Shown here: piece by piece, positions 1 through 9,653 of the stretch
Numbering within the stretch: the stretch's first letter is position 1
How the letters are laid out: the number at the start of each line of letters is the position of its first letter
Assembly: GCA_900319235.1 (NCBI GenBank)
Contig: ONNR01000010.1
Coordinates: 1-64,000, forward strand
DNA: 64,000 bases
Source: an uncultured Prevotellaceae bacterium
GTDB lineage: Bacteria; Bacteroidota; Bacteroidia; Bacteroidales; UBA3663
Direction of reading: 5' to 3'
Translations under genes and position numbers: made by a program
Notes under the pieces: generated by a model
What the model saw: only the letters and a program-made list of their open reading frames with translations
Databases searched by the model: none
Told to the model about the DNA's origin: nothing

Positions 1-66
1 AATGCCCTGTGGATTATTAGCACCAGTAATCAGGGCAACTTTATCCTTCAATCCGTAGTTAACCAT
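1..66 (-). CDS. Short-chain dehydrogenase/reductase, N-terminal fragment (cut by window edge)
   Basis: Only the first 22 codons are inside the window. They read MVNYGLKDKVALITGANNPQ and onward, which is the typical opening of an SDR-family NAD(P)-dependent oxidoreductase: a first beta strand followed by the TGA-x3-G nucleotide-binding turn. A GAGGAG ribosome-binding site sits about 7 nt upstream of the ATG, unusual for this lineage. The gene follows the sugar O-acetyltransferase by 24 nt on the same strand, so the two are probably co-transcribed. The substrate cannot be told from the fragment. Confidence 0.75.
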   Translation of the reverse strand, partial: MVNYGLKDKVALITGANNPQGI

Positions 67-90
67 TTTAGCTCCTCTATAAATTCCGAT

Positions 91-669
91 TTATCTGTCT
101 TTTATCTCTATCTTTTTAATCACTTTGGCTGGAACACCACCTACTATCGTATTCGGCTCAACATCCTTAGTCACTACAGCACCAGCGGCTACTACGGCAC
201 CATCGCCGATGGTCACACCAGCAAGTACTGTTGCATTGGCTCCAATCCAGACGTTCTTGCCAATATGAATGGGGGCATAGCTCATGCTCTGACGACGGGC
301 AGGGTCAAGGTCGTGGTTGATGGTAGCGAGCACGACGTTGTGACCGATGAGCGCGCCTTCGTCGATGGTGATGCCGCCCTGATCCTGGAACTTGCAGCCC
401 ATATTGATGAAGACATGTTCGCCAACGATGGTGTTCTTGCCGCAATCGGTGTGGAAGGGTGGGAACATGCCTACCGTCTTGGGCACTTCACGTCCCCAAA
501 GTTGCTCCAATAGCGCATGGAGTTCTTCGGGAGTATGATATTTGCCATTGATCTCAGCTGTTATCTTAAGCGCCTCCTGCGACAGCTGATGGAACATTAT
601 GTGGACATCGGAGCCTCCGACTACGGGTTTGCCCGATGCCATGTAGTCACGAAATTCTTGTATTGTCAT
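91..669 (-). CDS. Maltose/galactoside-type sugar O-acetyltransferase
   Basis: A 192-residue protein of the left-handed beta-helix (hexapeptide repeat) acetyltransferase family, which moves acetyl from acetyl-CoA to sugars or other hydroxyl acceptors in the cytoplasm. An N-terminal helical cap (about residues 1-60) is followed by hexapeptide turns such as [20 protein letters not shown]. The INHD segment near residue 117 carries the His expected to be catalytic, and the C-terminus has the usual [11 protein letters not shown]. Length matches the Maa/LacA/NodL group. The start overlaps the stop of the upstream acetyltransferase gene in an ATGA, implying translational coupling. The natural acceptor is unknown. 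Confidence 0.88.
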   Translation of the reverse strand: MTIQEFRDYMASGKPVVGGSDVHIMFHQLSQEALKITAEINGKYHTPEELHALLEQLWGREVPKTVGMFPPFHTDCGKNTIVGEHVFINMGCKFQDQGGITIDEGALIGHNVVLATINHDLDPARRQSMSYAPIHIGKNVWIGANATVLAGVTIGDGAVVAAGAVVTKDVEPNTIVGGVPAKVIKKIEIKDR

Positions 670-1130
670 ACTGTATGATTGGTTAAAGAGAATGTCATTC
701 TGATGTGAGGAATGCCATCGAGCATAAAGGTGTCGGACGACTGACGGAATCCTACGCTTTCGTAGAATCCACGGGCATATTCCTGTGCTTCAATGTCGAT
801 ACGCCTTGCATCGAAATGCCCGATGGCTGCATCGATGGCATGGAGCATGATCTGCCTGCCGTAGCCTTTGCCCCGGTCGGTGGTGATGACACGGCCGATG
901 GAAACCTCCTGCATGTGGGTTCCAGCAGGACATACACGAGCCAGGGCAACAACCCGCTCTCCCTGGGTCAACCAAAGATGAATGGAGCATTGGTCGTCGC
1001 CATCCATATCCTGATAGACGCAGTTCTGTTCGACCACAAACACTTCGCTACGCACTCTCAGGAGTTCGTAGAGTTCGTCGGCAGTTAGTTCCCCGAACGA
1101 CTTCTTGTGGAGAATCAAAGCTTGGCACAT
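666..1130 (-). CDS. GNAT family N-acetyltransferase, ElaA-like
   Basis: A 154-residue GNAT acetyltransferase. The start at 1130 gives [20 protein letters not shown], which matches the ElaA-type opening (FxELxxxELYxLLxLRxEVFVVEQ), and the sequence continues with the [15 protein letters not shown] motif. The acetyl-CoA-binding stretch is [18 protein letters not shown] (Q/RxxGxG/A type). A longer frame begins at 1187, but a TATCTTTG -7 box at 1175-1182 would place the transcript start near 1168, so the longer form could not be translated. ElaA substrates are not settled in the literature. It is the first gene of a run with the sugar acetyltransferase and the SDR gene. Confidence 0.85.
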   Translation of the reverse strand: MCQALILHKKSFGELTADELYELLRVRSEVFVVEQNCVYQDMDGDDQCSIHLWLTQGERVVALARVCPAGTHMQEVSIGRVITTDRGKGYGRQIMLHAIDAAIGHFDARRIDIEAQEYARGFYESVGFRQSSDTFMLDGIPHIRMTFSLTNHTV

Positions 1131-1174
1131 GGGGAGGAATCTGATTCTTTTTTTCGATCTATTCGTAACGCGTG

Positions 1175-1182
1175 CAAAGATA
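1175..1182 (-). promoter_or_regulatory. Probable -7 box for the acetyltransferase operon
   Basis: The minus strand reads TATCTTTG, the Bacteroidetes -7 element, about 45 nt upstream of the chosen start. No good TTTG -33 element is found 19-21 nt further up, so this is a partial match. Confidence 0.45.
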
Positions 1183-1335
1183 ATCATTTTTCACAATACC
1201 AAGAAATAATGGTTGAAATTTTTCCTCAAAAAGCCCTTTTTGTTGTTTTTTCTTCACTTTTTTCCTCAAAATTATAATAATGTAGAAGCACAAATACATT
1301 GCAGCGAATCATACCATGATATTTTTACCCAATTA

Positions 1336-1367
1336 TTTGTGGCTTTCGAAAAATATACGTATCTTTG
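1336..1367 (+). promoter_or_regulatory. Bacteroidetes-type promoter
   Basis: TTTG at 1336-1339, 20 nt spacer, TATCTTTG at 1360-1367. This matches the Bacteroidetes primary sigma factor consensus. The inferred transcript start near 1374 rules out the in-frame ATG at 1365 and supports 1392 as the start of the next gene. Confidence 0.75.
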
Positions 1368-1391
1368 TGCCGAGTAAAATTTTATAGAACT

Positions 1392-2942
1392 ATGAAGCTG
1401 AAGAAAATTGTGAACATAGACATCAAGAAATGTCATCCGTATCAGACTCCTAGTCAAACAGACTTGTACTACCAGCGACTGGCAAACCGACTGCAAGATG
1501 TTTTTTGTTCGTTGGGCAAAATTGGGGATGAGCAGACGGGCGAAATGATGCACCGCGGAGCCATCATATTGACCAACTATATGGAGGATATTGTGGCTGA
1601 CAGCGGACAGTGGCGCACGTTCTCTAATCTGTGCCAGGAGTTCTTTGGGCATCCCGTTCCTTTGTTCCATGAAGATGAGGAGTATTATCCTGACGAGCCG
1701 AGTCTGAATGCCATTCGCTATCTGTTGTGGAGTGTGGCGAGCGATGTCAGCGAGGAGTTTGTATTTGCAGACTCTAAGGTTATTGAATTGATGGCTACAG
1801 CAGCATATAACATTCTTTATGATACATTTGAGGAGGCTCCTATCAATGAACAATTGACAGAAGATGTCGAAGAGAAACTAATACTGGCCTCAGACGGGTT
1901 CGATCAGTTGCGCAGCGTGCTGACGTGGCTGTTCAATGACTGTTATCTCACCGCAGGAGACCAAAATGAGGAACTGATCGGCAAGCATGTAGAAGAGTTG
2001 CTTGGGCTGGTAGAGCAGGGAAAAATACCCGAAATGTCTCCGAGCATGATCTATTATTACGCTAGCACCAAATGTATCTTCGACTATAAGATTGGGCCAC
2101 TGGCACTTTATTCCAAGGACTATCTTGCGGCTATGATGCATACGAAGGGTATGGAGCTGCAGGCGAAAGATGTTGCCAAGATAGACATACTGGGGATGGG
2201 CTTCTATAAGTATGAACCTATAAAGCCTGAGTTCAGTCAGTTGGGATATGCACCCAAAACGGACCGGTTGAGACTGACACGCACGAATGGCAAGGTAATA
2301 GAGATAGAGGCTGAGGAATTGAATCTTCCTAGGGAGGAAATAAAGAACTTTGATGGCTTCTTGGCTTCGTCGTTTGTGTACTATCAGAAAGAGTGGCATC
2401 TGAACGGTTTTATGTTTCCATTTCCAGAGATGGACAAAAATTGGAAGAAATGGTGTGAGGATGACCCTGAAAACCTGAAGCCAGGCACGGCAACTCTCAC
2501 AGCCGAAATGCTTCTTGAGCGTACAAACGGACAGCAAATCGCCTATTTCGCCAATCGGGAACAATTGAAGTCCTTTCTGGAAGAGAAGATTCGCTTTCCA
2601 CGCCATATGTTGAACTTTGTAGATGAGCGGATGCGCGACTTCCCGGCCCTCTTTGTAGATACCGAGGAACCTAAGAACTGCCTACTGTTATTCTATGGAT
2701 ACTCTCCTTGTATTGCAGATCCCAGCAATCCTTTCTACGACAAAGAAAAGGCTCGAGAAGAAGCCTTCGATATGATTTGGGATGCAAAGACAGTATCCAC
2801 TAACGCCGTAAAATATCTGCTGAAAAACAACTATCTGCCCGATATATACAATAGCGAAGTACTCTCGCGCTACAGCACTCCCGCAGAGAAGCGTAATGAC
2901 ATCGATTTCCTCATGCGTTTCTATCGAAGGAAGAACTACTGA
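1392..2942 (+). CDS. Uncharacterised Bacteroidetes protein (possibly DUF3843-like)
   Basis: A 516-residue soluble protein with no signal peptide or obvious membrane segment. It opens MKLKKIVNIDIKKCHPYQTP, followed by DLYYQRLANRLQDVF. The HPY...DxYYxxxANR start resembles, from memory, the Bacteroidetes DUF3843 family; that assignment is tentative. I recognise no catalytic motif. The middle (about 130-260) is helical and acidic; the C-terminal half has many aromatic residues. It is a single gene with its own promoter and is followed by a hairpin shared with tRNA-Ser. The ATG at 1392 was preferred to 1365 because of the promoter position. Confidence 0.7.
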   Translation: MKLKKIVNIDIKKCHPYQTPSQTDLYYQRLANRLQDVFCSLGKIGDEQTGEMMHRGAIILTNYMEDIVADSGQWRTFSNLCQEFFGHPVPLFHEDEEYYPDEPSLNAIRYLLWSVASDVSEEFVFADSKVIELMATAAYNILYDTFEEAPINEQLTEDVEEKLILASDGFDQLRSVLTWLFNDCYLTAGDQNEELIGKHVEELLGLVEQGKIPEMSPSMIYYYASTKCIFDYKIGPLALYSKDYLAAMMHTKGMELQAKDVAKIDILGMGFYKYEPIKPEFSQLGYAPKTDRLRLTRTNGKVIEIEAEELNLPREEIKNFDGFLASSFVYYQKEWHLNGFMFPFPEMDKNWKKWCEDDPENLKPGTATLTAEMLLERTNGQQIAYFANREQLKSFLEEKIRFPRHMLNFVDERMRDFPALFVDTEEPKNCLLLFYGYSPCIADPSNPFYDKEKAREEAFDMIWDAKTVSTNAVKYLLKNNYLPDIYNSEVLSRYSTPAEKRNDIDFLMRFYRRKNY

Positions 2943-2977
2943 AGAATGGAAGAACCGATCGTGCAGTCGGAATAAAA

Positions 2978-3009
2978 AAACCTACATAGAGTATGTTCTA
3001 TGTAGGTTT
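2978..3009. terminator. Bidirectional terminator hairpin
   Basis: A perfect 13-bp stem (AAACCTACATAGA / TCTATGTAGGTTT) with a 6-nt loop at 2991-2996. On the minus strand it is followed by a run of seven T, so it should terminate tRNA-Ser; on the plus strand the tail is TTTCCTTTT, so it may also stop the 1392-2942 transcript. Confidence 0.85.
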
Positions 3010-3016
3010 CCTTTTG

Positions 3017-3104
3017 CGGAGAGAACGGGATTCGAACCCGTGAAACCCTTTAGGGGTTTACACGCTTTCCAGGCGTGCCTCTTCAACCACTCGAGCATCT
3101 CTCC
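3017..3104 (-). tRNA. tRNA-Ser (anticodon GGA)
   Basis: The minus strand folds into an 88-nt class II tRNA. The acceptor stem is GGAGAGA (3104-3098) with TCTCTCC (3024-3018) and discriminator G at 3017. The anticodon loop CTGGAAA within a GCACGC / GCGTGT stem gives GGA, reading UCC/UCU serine codons. A long variable arm (AACCCCTAAAGGGTTT) and the GGTTCGAATCC T arm are present. CCA is not encoded. A promoter lies upstream at 3145-3176 and a terminator downstream at 2978-3009. Confidence 0.95.
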
Positions 3105-3144
3105 AAATATGTGTGTGATGTGTGGTTGTTCGTTTTTGCGGCTG

Positions 3145-3176
3145 CAAAGATAGTGATAATATTTCGAATCGCCAAA
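3145..3176 (-). promoter_or_regulatory. Promoter of tRNA-Ser
   Basis: On the minus strand TTTG (3176-3173), 20-nt spacer, TATCTTTG (3152-3145); the predicted start lies about 35 nt before the tRNA 5' end. Confidence 0.75.
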
Positions 3177-3289
3177 TTTTTTCGACGAAAAATGTAAATG
3201 TATATTGCAAAAATATGGTAATGCCATCTTTTATCGCCATTTTACGAGATTTTCCTTGGTCGGATGGGAGGTTTGTGGGATGATTTGCA

Positions 3290-3297
3290 TATCTTTG
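3290..3297 (+). promoter_or_regulatory. Probable -7 box upstream of the GH43 gene
   Basis: TATCTTTG on the plus strand, 63 nt before the chosen start codon. The nearest TTTG (3272-3275) is too close to be a normal -33 element, so the promoter is partial. Confidence 0.45.
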
Positions 3298-3359
3298 CGA
3301 TGGATATTATGACAATAAAGTCCGACAGAATTCACATTTACCTCTTAAATAATACTTTT

Positions 3360-4778
3360 ATGAATAAACAAGCCATTACACTCCTCTTCATGCTTCCCGT
3401 GCTGACAGCTGGGGCACAGAATCCGATTATCCGGGGCATCTATGCAGCTGACCCTACGGCACGTGTGTTCAATGACAAGGTCTATGTCTATCCTTCGCAC
3501 GACATCATGCCTCCTGAGGGACAACGACAGGACTGGTTCTGCATGGCCGACTATCACGTATTCTCGTCGGAGAATCTTACCGACTGGACCGACCATGGGA
3601 TGATCATCTCACAGGAGAATGTCCCCTGGGGCAATCCCGAGGGCTATTCGATGTGGGCGCCCGACTGCGTCTATAAGGATGGCAAATACTTCTTCTATTT
3701 CCCCGATGCACCGAAGGAGGGCCGTGGTTTTGCCATTGGTGTCGCCACGGCAGACAGCCCCGAAGGACCTTTTGTCTGCGAGCCGGAACCCATCAAGGGC
3801 GTGATGGGCATCGATCCCTGCGTGCTTGTCGATAACGACGGGCAGGCATATATCTATTGGAGCGGAATGGGCATCCGTGGTGCCAAACTCAAGGCAAACA
3901 TGAAGGAACTCGATGGCGAATTGACAGAGCTGCGCTTCCCCGGCAATGCCAACGCACAGGCTCCCAATATGCCCCCGATACTCGTGGGCGGACAGGCAAT
4001 GGAAGGACTGCCCGAAGGATTCAAGGAGGGACCTTTTGCCTTCCGTCGCGGAGACTGGTATTACTTGACTTTCCCCTGGGTGCGCGGTGATACAAGCAAC
4101 GGGCAAAACCCCACCGAGACGCTCGCTTACTCGATGTCGCGTTCTCCATTGGGTCCCTGGGACTTCAAGGGCATCATCATGGCCGAGCACGACAATACCT
4201 GCTGGACCAATCATCACAGCATCGTCGAATATAAGGGACAATGGTACATCTTCTACCACCGCAATGACTATTCGCCAAGCGACGACAAGCGTCGTTCGGC
4301 ACGCGTCGAGAAGATTGCCTTCAACGACGATGGCACCATACAGGAGGTGTTCCAGACCAAGCGAGGCGTGGGCATCAGCCAAGCCACCAGCGTGCTGCAG
4401 CCCGATCGCTACAGCGCAGCCTCCGACGACGTGAGCGTGGCTTACGTCGATACGCTTGACCGTTTCCAGGGCTGGCAGGTAAGCCTGCCGAAGCCGGGCA
4501 GTTGGCTGTGCTACAGTGACGTGGATTTCTCAGGTGTGACGAAAGGAAATGCCATGGTACGCGTGAAGGCTTGTGCAGATGCCGAGTTCAGCCTGCGCGA
4601 AGGTTCGACGAACACAGGCACCGTCATAGCACGCTTCAAGGTGAAAGGCGGGAAAGATGCTTCGAAGGGAGAATGGATGACACTGACCGCTCCACTCGAA
4701 TATACGCCCAAGGGGGTGACTGACCTGCTCATCACCTGTGAACTTGGAGCCGTAGATATCGACTGGGTGCAGTTTTAG
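3360..4778 (+). CDS. Secreted GH43 glycoside hydrolase with C-terminal CBM6-like module
   Basis: A 472-residue protein with a signal peptide (MNKQAITLLFMLPVLTAGAQ), then a five-bladed GH43 propeller to about residue 340 and a CBM6-like beta-sandwich to the end (DTLDRFQGWQVSLPKPGSWL ... AVDIDWVQF). Candidate catalytic residues are Asp31 in IYAADPTARVF (base), Asp152 in GIDPCVLVDNDG (pKa modulator) and Glu223 in FKEGPFAFRR (acid). Enzymes of this architecture usually remove arabinose from arabinoxylan or cleave xylosides; substrate is inferred only. An in-frame start at 3264 lies upstream of the -7 box and adds a non-signal extension, so ATG 3360 was chosen. The stop overlaps the converging lipoprotein gene by 4 nt. 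Confidence 0.88.
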   Translation: MNKQAITLLFMLPVLTAGAQNPIIRGIYAADPTARVFNDKVYVYPSHDIMPPEGQRQDWFCMADYHVFSSENLTDWTDHGMIISQENVPWGNPEGYSMWAPDCVYKDGKYFFYFPDAPKEGRGFAIGVATADSPEGPFVCEPEPIKGVMGIDPCVLVDNDGQAYIYWSGMGIRGAKLKANMKELDGELTELRFPGNANAQAPNMPPILVGGQAMEGLPEGFKEGPFAFRRGDWYYLTFPWVRGDTSNGQNPTETLAYSMSRSPLGPWDFKGIIMAEHDNTCWTNHHSIVEYKGQWYIFYHRNDYSPSDDKRRSARVEKIAFNDDGTIQEVFQTKRGVGISQATSVLQPDRYSAASDDVSVAYVDTLDRFQGWQVSLPKPGSWLCYSDVDFSGVTKGNAMVRVKACADAEFSLREGSTNTGTVIARFKVKGGKDASKGEWMTLTAPLEYTPKGVTDLLITCELGAVDIDWVQF

Positions 4779-5833
4779 TTCTTGCGGAAATAGAGTGTAT
4801 CGGATGAGAGAACGGTTCCGTTGGTGATGAGCACGTAAGGACCGACGAGGGTCTGACGAGGTGTGAATCGGCCGACGGAAGCGGTGGAACTGTTGCGTCG
4901 GATGGTATAGGTGGTGTCGGCCATGAGCGTGAGCGTATCGACCTGCTCCTCCCAGACGGACTGAACGGAGTCGTAGCGTGCAGCGACAGCCAGAGAGTCG
5001 AGGATGTTGTTGCCCCAAGCCGAGGCTGCAATCATGTCGGGCTTCTGGAGCACGACGGGAGCCTTGGAATCGAGGAAGGAACCCTGCAAGGCAGTGCCTC
5101 GCCAGGTGCCTCCGAAGATGAGGATGCTGTCGGTGGAACAGATGGCGCTGTGGCCTGCGTTGATGTTCCAGGTGCCATCGGTAGCCCTCAGAACGCCCTC
5201 GGTAAGGTAGATGCCGTCGCCTTGGACGCTGTTGATGTTGACCTTGACGCCATACTGGCATTGCAGCGTGGCGGCAGTGATGCATGTGGACTGGCTTTCG
5301 ATGGTGAGTGTGCCCACACCGCTGAGCGAGAGATTGCCGCCCACTTGGATGGGACCATATAGATGGTTGACAGCATTGCGCGAGAGGACGATGTGACAAT
5401 CGTCATTACCTAGGCTTCGGAAGACGGGTCCATCCTGGCAGCGCAGCGACAGGCCTTCGAGGTAGAGGGCATAGGACGCACGGCTCTCGATGGTAAGGCT
5501 GCCATCGGTCGTGCCCAACGTGTCGGTGCTGGCCGGATAACCATAGACGAAATAGGCGACGTTCTGCGCTTCGCTTCGGATGCTGACGTGATCTCCACTG
5601 ATGGTGGCGGTCACGTCGCCTGCTGCTGGCCCCCAGACGCGCGCCTCGGGCGCAGCATATTCGATATAGACCAGGTTGTTATAGACACGCACTACCGAAT
5701 TGGCGGGCGTGAATGATGTGCCCAACGAATCAGTGTCCCACTCGCTGCAAGAGGCGAGGAGGACGAGGAGGAGGAGAAGACTCCCTCTAATCCCCCTGCT
5801 TAGGGGGAGGATGTGGGAAAGAAGTGGGCGCAT
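4775..5833 (-). CDS. Beta-helix lipoprotein, carbohydrate-binding (Cthe_2159/DUF4353-like)
   Basis: A 352-residue predicted lipoprotein. The start at 5833 gives a basic N-terminus, a hydrophobic stretch (GSLLLLLVLLASC) and a lipobox ending LASC. The body consists of short repeating strands with turns such as DGIYLTEGVLRATDGTWNIN and ICSTDSILIFGG, as in parallel beta-helix proteins of the carbohydrate-binding DUF4353 group, whose Cthe_2159 member binds polygalacturonate. No hydrolase motif is visible, so binding rather than cleavage is inferred. It follows sufD on the same strand after a 75-nt gap with a hairpin. A longer frame to 5899 reads through that hairpin and is less likely. Confidence 0.7.
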   Translation of the reverse strand: MRPLLSHILPLSRGIRGSLLLLLVLLASCSEWDTDSLGTSFTPANSVVRVYNNLVYIEYAAPEARVWGPAAGDVTATISGDHVSIRSEAQNVAYFVYGYPASTDTLGTTDGSLTIESRASYALYLEGLSLRCQDGPVFRSLGNDDCHIVLSRNAVNHLYGPIQVGGNLSLSGVGTLTIESQSTCITAATLQCQYGVKVNINSVQGDGIYLTEGVLRATDGTWNINAGHSAICSTDSILIFGGTWRGTALQGSFLDSKAPVVLQKPDMIAASAWGNNILDSLAVAARYDSVQSVWEEQVDTLTLMADTTYTIRRNSSTASVGRFTPRQTLVGPYVLITNGTVLSSDTLYFRKN

Positions 5834-5842
5834 GTTTTGGGG

Positions 5843-5888
5843 GCAGCGTTGTTGCCGATGGCAACGTCCAAGAGAAGAACAACGCTGC
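5843..5888. repeat. Nested intergenic palindrome after sufD
   Basis: An 11-bp outer stem (GCAGCGTTGTT 5843-5853 / AACAACGCTGC 5878-5888) competes with a short hairpin GTTGCC-GAT-GGCAAC at 5851-5865. It fills the gap between sufD and the beta-helix lipoprotein gene. There is no T run, so a simple terminator is unlikely. Confidence 0.6.
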
Positions 5889-5908
5889 ATACGGGACAAA
5901 AGGGAGGG

Positions 5909-7294
5909 TTACTTTTTGATGGCGCAGGTGCGGCACTGGGTGAGCTCGCCACGGAAGCGCTTTTCGACGAGGTGCTTGAGGCGATCCTTGAGGGGGTCGA
6001 TGCGGATGCCGTCGATGACGTCGCCCATGAAGGCGAACATCAGCAGCAGGCGTGCTTCGGCCTCGGGAATGCCACGGGTGCGCATATAGAAGAGGGCTAC
6101 GGGGTCGAGCTGGCCGGTGGTAGCACCGTGCGAGCATTTGACGTCGTCGGCATAGATCTCGAGTTCGGGGCGTGCCACCATATGGCATTGGGGCGTGAGG
6201 ATGAGGTTGCGGTCGGTCTGATGTGCATCGGTCTTGTCGGCACCTTCCTGCACGAGGATGCGTCCCACAAACGAGCCACGTGCCTCTTCGTCGAGCACGT
6301 ATTTGAAGAGTTCGTCGCTGTGGCACTTGGGTGCACGGTGACGGATGTAGGTGATGTTATCGACCTGCTGGTCGCGGTCGGCGATGCAGAGACCATAGAG
6401 GTGGGTGTCGGCATCGTGTCCCAGAAGGTCGATGAAGACACGGTTGCGTGTCTGTCCTGCGGTGAGGGCATACTGACCCACGGCCGCGCTGCTGCCTTCG
6501 TGCTGCTCGACATAGACCGAACTGAGACGTCGGCAGTCGGCATGGTGCTCCTCGAGTTCGTAGAAGTCGAGACTGGAATAGGGCGCACAGAAGATCTCGG
6601 TGACCTGCAGACTGAGCAGTTTGCAGTCGCGGAGCTGTGAAGCGTGGTCGCAGATGAGGACGCTGGCTTTTGCCCCTTCGCCCATGATGATGAGGATGCG
6701 CTGACACGCCATGAAGTCCTCGACGGCACGGAGGAGGGAGATGAGCTGGATGGGACGTTCGACGACGACACCATCGGGCACATAGAGCACGAAACCGTCC
6801 TGGCAGAGCAGGGTATTGAGCGCAGCTTCTCCCAATGGACGATGGGCCGTGACGTTGGTGCTCTGGGTACGAACATCGTAGGGCGCCTCGTCGTGCATGG
6901 CAAGACGGTTGTAGTAACGCGCAGCGATGTCGGGATAACGGAGGGCAAACTCGCGGAGTGAGCCCGAGAAGACACCATCGTCGCCCTCACGGCTGTGAGA
7001 TACGAGTTGCTCGTTGACCAGATAATGCACGCTGGTGGACAGTTCGGGAACGGCACAGGTGAAGAGGTCGCTGCGGTCGGTGGGTACAGCGTAGCGCGAG
7101 AGGTTGAGGCTGTAGTCGGCAGCAAGCAGCGCCTCGGGATCGACGTGCGTGTAGTCCTTGGGACGACTCAGGCCGACACGCTGCAACACCTCAGCCGCGG
7201 CTTCGCGCTGGGCATTGAGGACAGGTGCAGCATGCTCGTCGATGAGCGCACGCTGGGCGTTGAACAGGTCGATATATTGCTGATAGGAGGACAT
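5909..7294 (-). CDS. sufD: Fe-S cluster assembly protein SufD
   Basis: A 461-residue SufD, partner of SufB and SufC in the cytoplasmic SUF scaffold that builds Fe-S clusters. The C-terminal beta-helix core carries the family signature KCSHGATTGQLDP (His near residue 410 belongs to the functional SufD residues) and the closing MRTRGIPEAEARLLLMFAFM segment. The N-terminal 150 residues are helical and variable, as usual. The start at 7294 lies 11 nt after the sufC stop. It is the last suf gene of the operon in this window; no sufS or sufU follows, although a cysteine desulfurase gene commonly follows in Bacteroidales. Confidence 0.93.
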   Translation of the reverse strand: MSSYQQYIDLFNAQRALIDEHAAPVLNAQREAAAEVLQRVGLSRPKDYTHVDPEALLAADYSLNLSRYAVPTDRSDLFTCAVPELSTSVHYLVNEQLVSHSREGDDGVFSGSLREFALRYPDIAARYYNRLAMHDEAPYDVRTQSTNVTAHRPLGEAALNTLLCQDGFVLYVPDGVVVERPIQLISLLRAVEDFMACQRILIIMGEGAKASVLICDHASQLRDCKLLSLQVTEIFCAPYSSLDFYELEEHHADCRRLSSVYVEQHEGSSAAVGQYALTAGQTRNRVFIDLLGHDADTHLYGLCIADRDQQVDNITYIRHRAPKCHSDELFKYVLDEEARGSFVGRILVQEGADKTDAHQTDRNLILTPQCHMVARPELEIYADDVKCSHGATTGQLDPVALFYMRTRGIPEAEARLLLMFAFMGDVIDGIRIDPLKDRLKHLVEKRFRGELTQCRTCAIKK

Positions 7295-7305
7295 CTTTTC
7301 AAAAT

Positions 7306-8064
<759 letters not shown>

Positions 8065-8083
8065 GAATTATATTATTTGGCAT

Positions 8084-8141
8084 CCATAGATGGCTGCGAC
8101 AAAGACAAATGGGACAGGAGCGGTTGCGATGGCATCGCAAC
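8084..8141. repeat. Intergenic palindrome/repeat between sufB and sufC
   Basis: Contains TGGCTGCGACAAAGACAAAT, almost the same as the tail of the repeat at 22778-22797, and a perfect hairpin GTTGCGAT-GGC-ATCGCAAC at 8123-8141. It fills the sufB-sufC gap. Confidence 0.6.
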
Positions 8142-8156
8142 AGACGGAACGGAGGG

Positions 8157-9647
8157 TTAGCCGACGCTGTTCTCGATGGAGAGGCTGAGGAGCTTCTGGG
8201 CCTCGACGGCGAACTCCATGGGGAGCTTCTGGACCACTTCCTTGGCATAACCGCCCACGATGAGGGAGACGGCGTCCTCCTCCTTGATGCCGCGTTGCTG
8301 GCAGTAGAAGAGCTGGTCCTCGTTGATCTTGGAGGTGGTGGCTTCGTGCTCGATGATGGCAGTGGGGTTCTGGATGTCCATGATGGGGAAGGTGTGGGCA
8401 CCGCAGGTCTTGCTGAGCAGGAGCGAGTCGCACTGCGTGTAGTTGCGTACACCCTCAGCGCCCGGGAGCACCTTAACCATGCCACGGTAGGAGTTCTGGG
8501 AGTGACCTGCCGAGATACCTTTGGAGATGATACGCGAGCGCGTGTTGCGTCCGATGTGGATCATCTTGGTGCCGGTGTCGGCTTCCTGATAGTTGTTGGT
8601 GACAGCCACCGAATAGAATTCTCCCTGACTGTTGTCGCCCTTGAGCACACAGGAGGGATACTTCCAGGTGATGGCTGAACCTGTCTCGACCTGTGTCCAC
8701 GAGACCTTCGAGAAGTCGCCAGCGCAGAGGGCACGCTTGGTGACGAGGTTATAGACACCGCCTTTGCCGAACTTATCGCCTGGATACCAGTTCTGGACCG
8801 TGGAGTACTTGACCTCGGCACGTTCGTGGACGTAGATCTCGACGACGGCAGCGTGAAGCTGGTTCTCGTCGCGCATAGGTGCGGTGCATCCTTCGAGGTA
8901 GGAGACGTAAGCCTCCTCGTCGGCGATGATGAGGGTGCGTTCGAACTGACCCGTTCCGCTGGAATTGATGCGGAAGTAGGAAGCCAGTTCCATAGGGCAG
9001 CGCACACCCTTGGGTATATACACAAACGAGCCATCGGAGAAGACGGCTGAATTGAGGGCGGAGTAATAGTTGTCGCGCACGGGAACGACCTTGCCGAGAT
9101 ACTTTCGGACGAGGTCGGGATACTCGCGCACAGCTTCGCCAAACGAGCAGAAGATGATGCCGAGTTCGGCAAGTTTGTCGCGATAGGTGGTCTTTTGCGA
9201 AGCCGAATCGACGATGGCATCGACAGCCATTGTCGAGGATGCCTCGACGGCCGAGAGTTCGGTGCCGGTGGTCTTGCCGAGCAGCATGTCGCGCTCGTGG
9301 AGGGGGATGCCGAGTTTGTCGAACGTCTTGAGAATCTCAGGATCGACATCGCCGGCAGCCGCCTTCTTGCGAGGGGCTGCGTAGAACGAGATGTTGTCGT
9401 AATCGATAGGATCGACCTTGACGTGTCCCCATTGGGGCACAGGCTGCTGCCGCCAGTAGCGATAGGCTTCGAGGCGGAACTGGAGCATCCAGTCGGGTTC
9501 CTGCTTTTTGGCCGAAATCAGTCGGACAACATCTTCGTTGAGGCCCTTGGGGATGATATCGGTTTCGACGTCGGTCGTAAAGCCGTACTTGTATTCGCTG
9601 GAGGTCAGGTCCTTGAGTACGTCTTCCGACGATTGTCCATTATTCAT
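8157..9647 (-). CDS. sufB: Fe-S cluster assembly protein SufB
   Basis: A 496-residue SufB, the main scaffold subunit of the SufBCD complex. Characteristic segments are the N-terminal [21 protein letters not shown] stretch (here [18 protein letters not shown]), the YTTVQNWYP-like [18 protein letters not shown] region, and the C-terminal [20 protein letters not shown], which contains the Cys pair near residue 410. Length is normal (about 480-500). It starts 6 nt after the cvpA stop, so it is part of the rimP-nusA-infB-cvpA-suf transcript. Confidence 0.95.
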   Translation of the reverse strand: MNNGQSSEDVLKDLTSSEYKYGFTTDVETDIIPKGLNEDVVRLISAKKQEPDWMLQFRLEAYRYWRQQPVPQWGHVKVDPIDYDNISFYAAPRKKAAAGDVDPEILKTFDKLGIPLHERDMLLGKTTGTELSAVEASSTMAVDAIVDSASQKTTYRDKLAELGIIFCSFGEAVREYPDLVRKYLGKVVPVRDNYYSALNSAVFSDGSFVYIPKGVRCPMELASYFRINSSGTGQFERTLIIADEEAYVSYLEGCTAPMRDENQLHAAVVEIYVHERAEVKYSTVQNWYPGDKFGKGGVYNLVTKRALCAGDFSKVSWTQVETGSAITWKYPSCVLKGDNSQGEFYSVAVTNNYQEADTGTKMIHIGRNTRSRIISKGISAGHSQNSYRGMVKVLPGAEGVRNYTQCDSLLLSKTCGAHTFPIMDIQNPTAIIEHEATTSKINEDQLFYCQQRGIKEEDAVSLIVGGYAKEVVQKLPMEFAVEAQKLLSLSIENSVG

Positions 9648-9653
9648 ATTCTA

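Noticed and set aside
3017..3104. Small frames covering the tRNA region (60-85 codons)
   Set aside because: They read through tRNA-Ser and its terminator and have no protein-like features.
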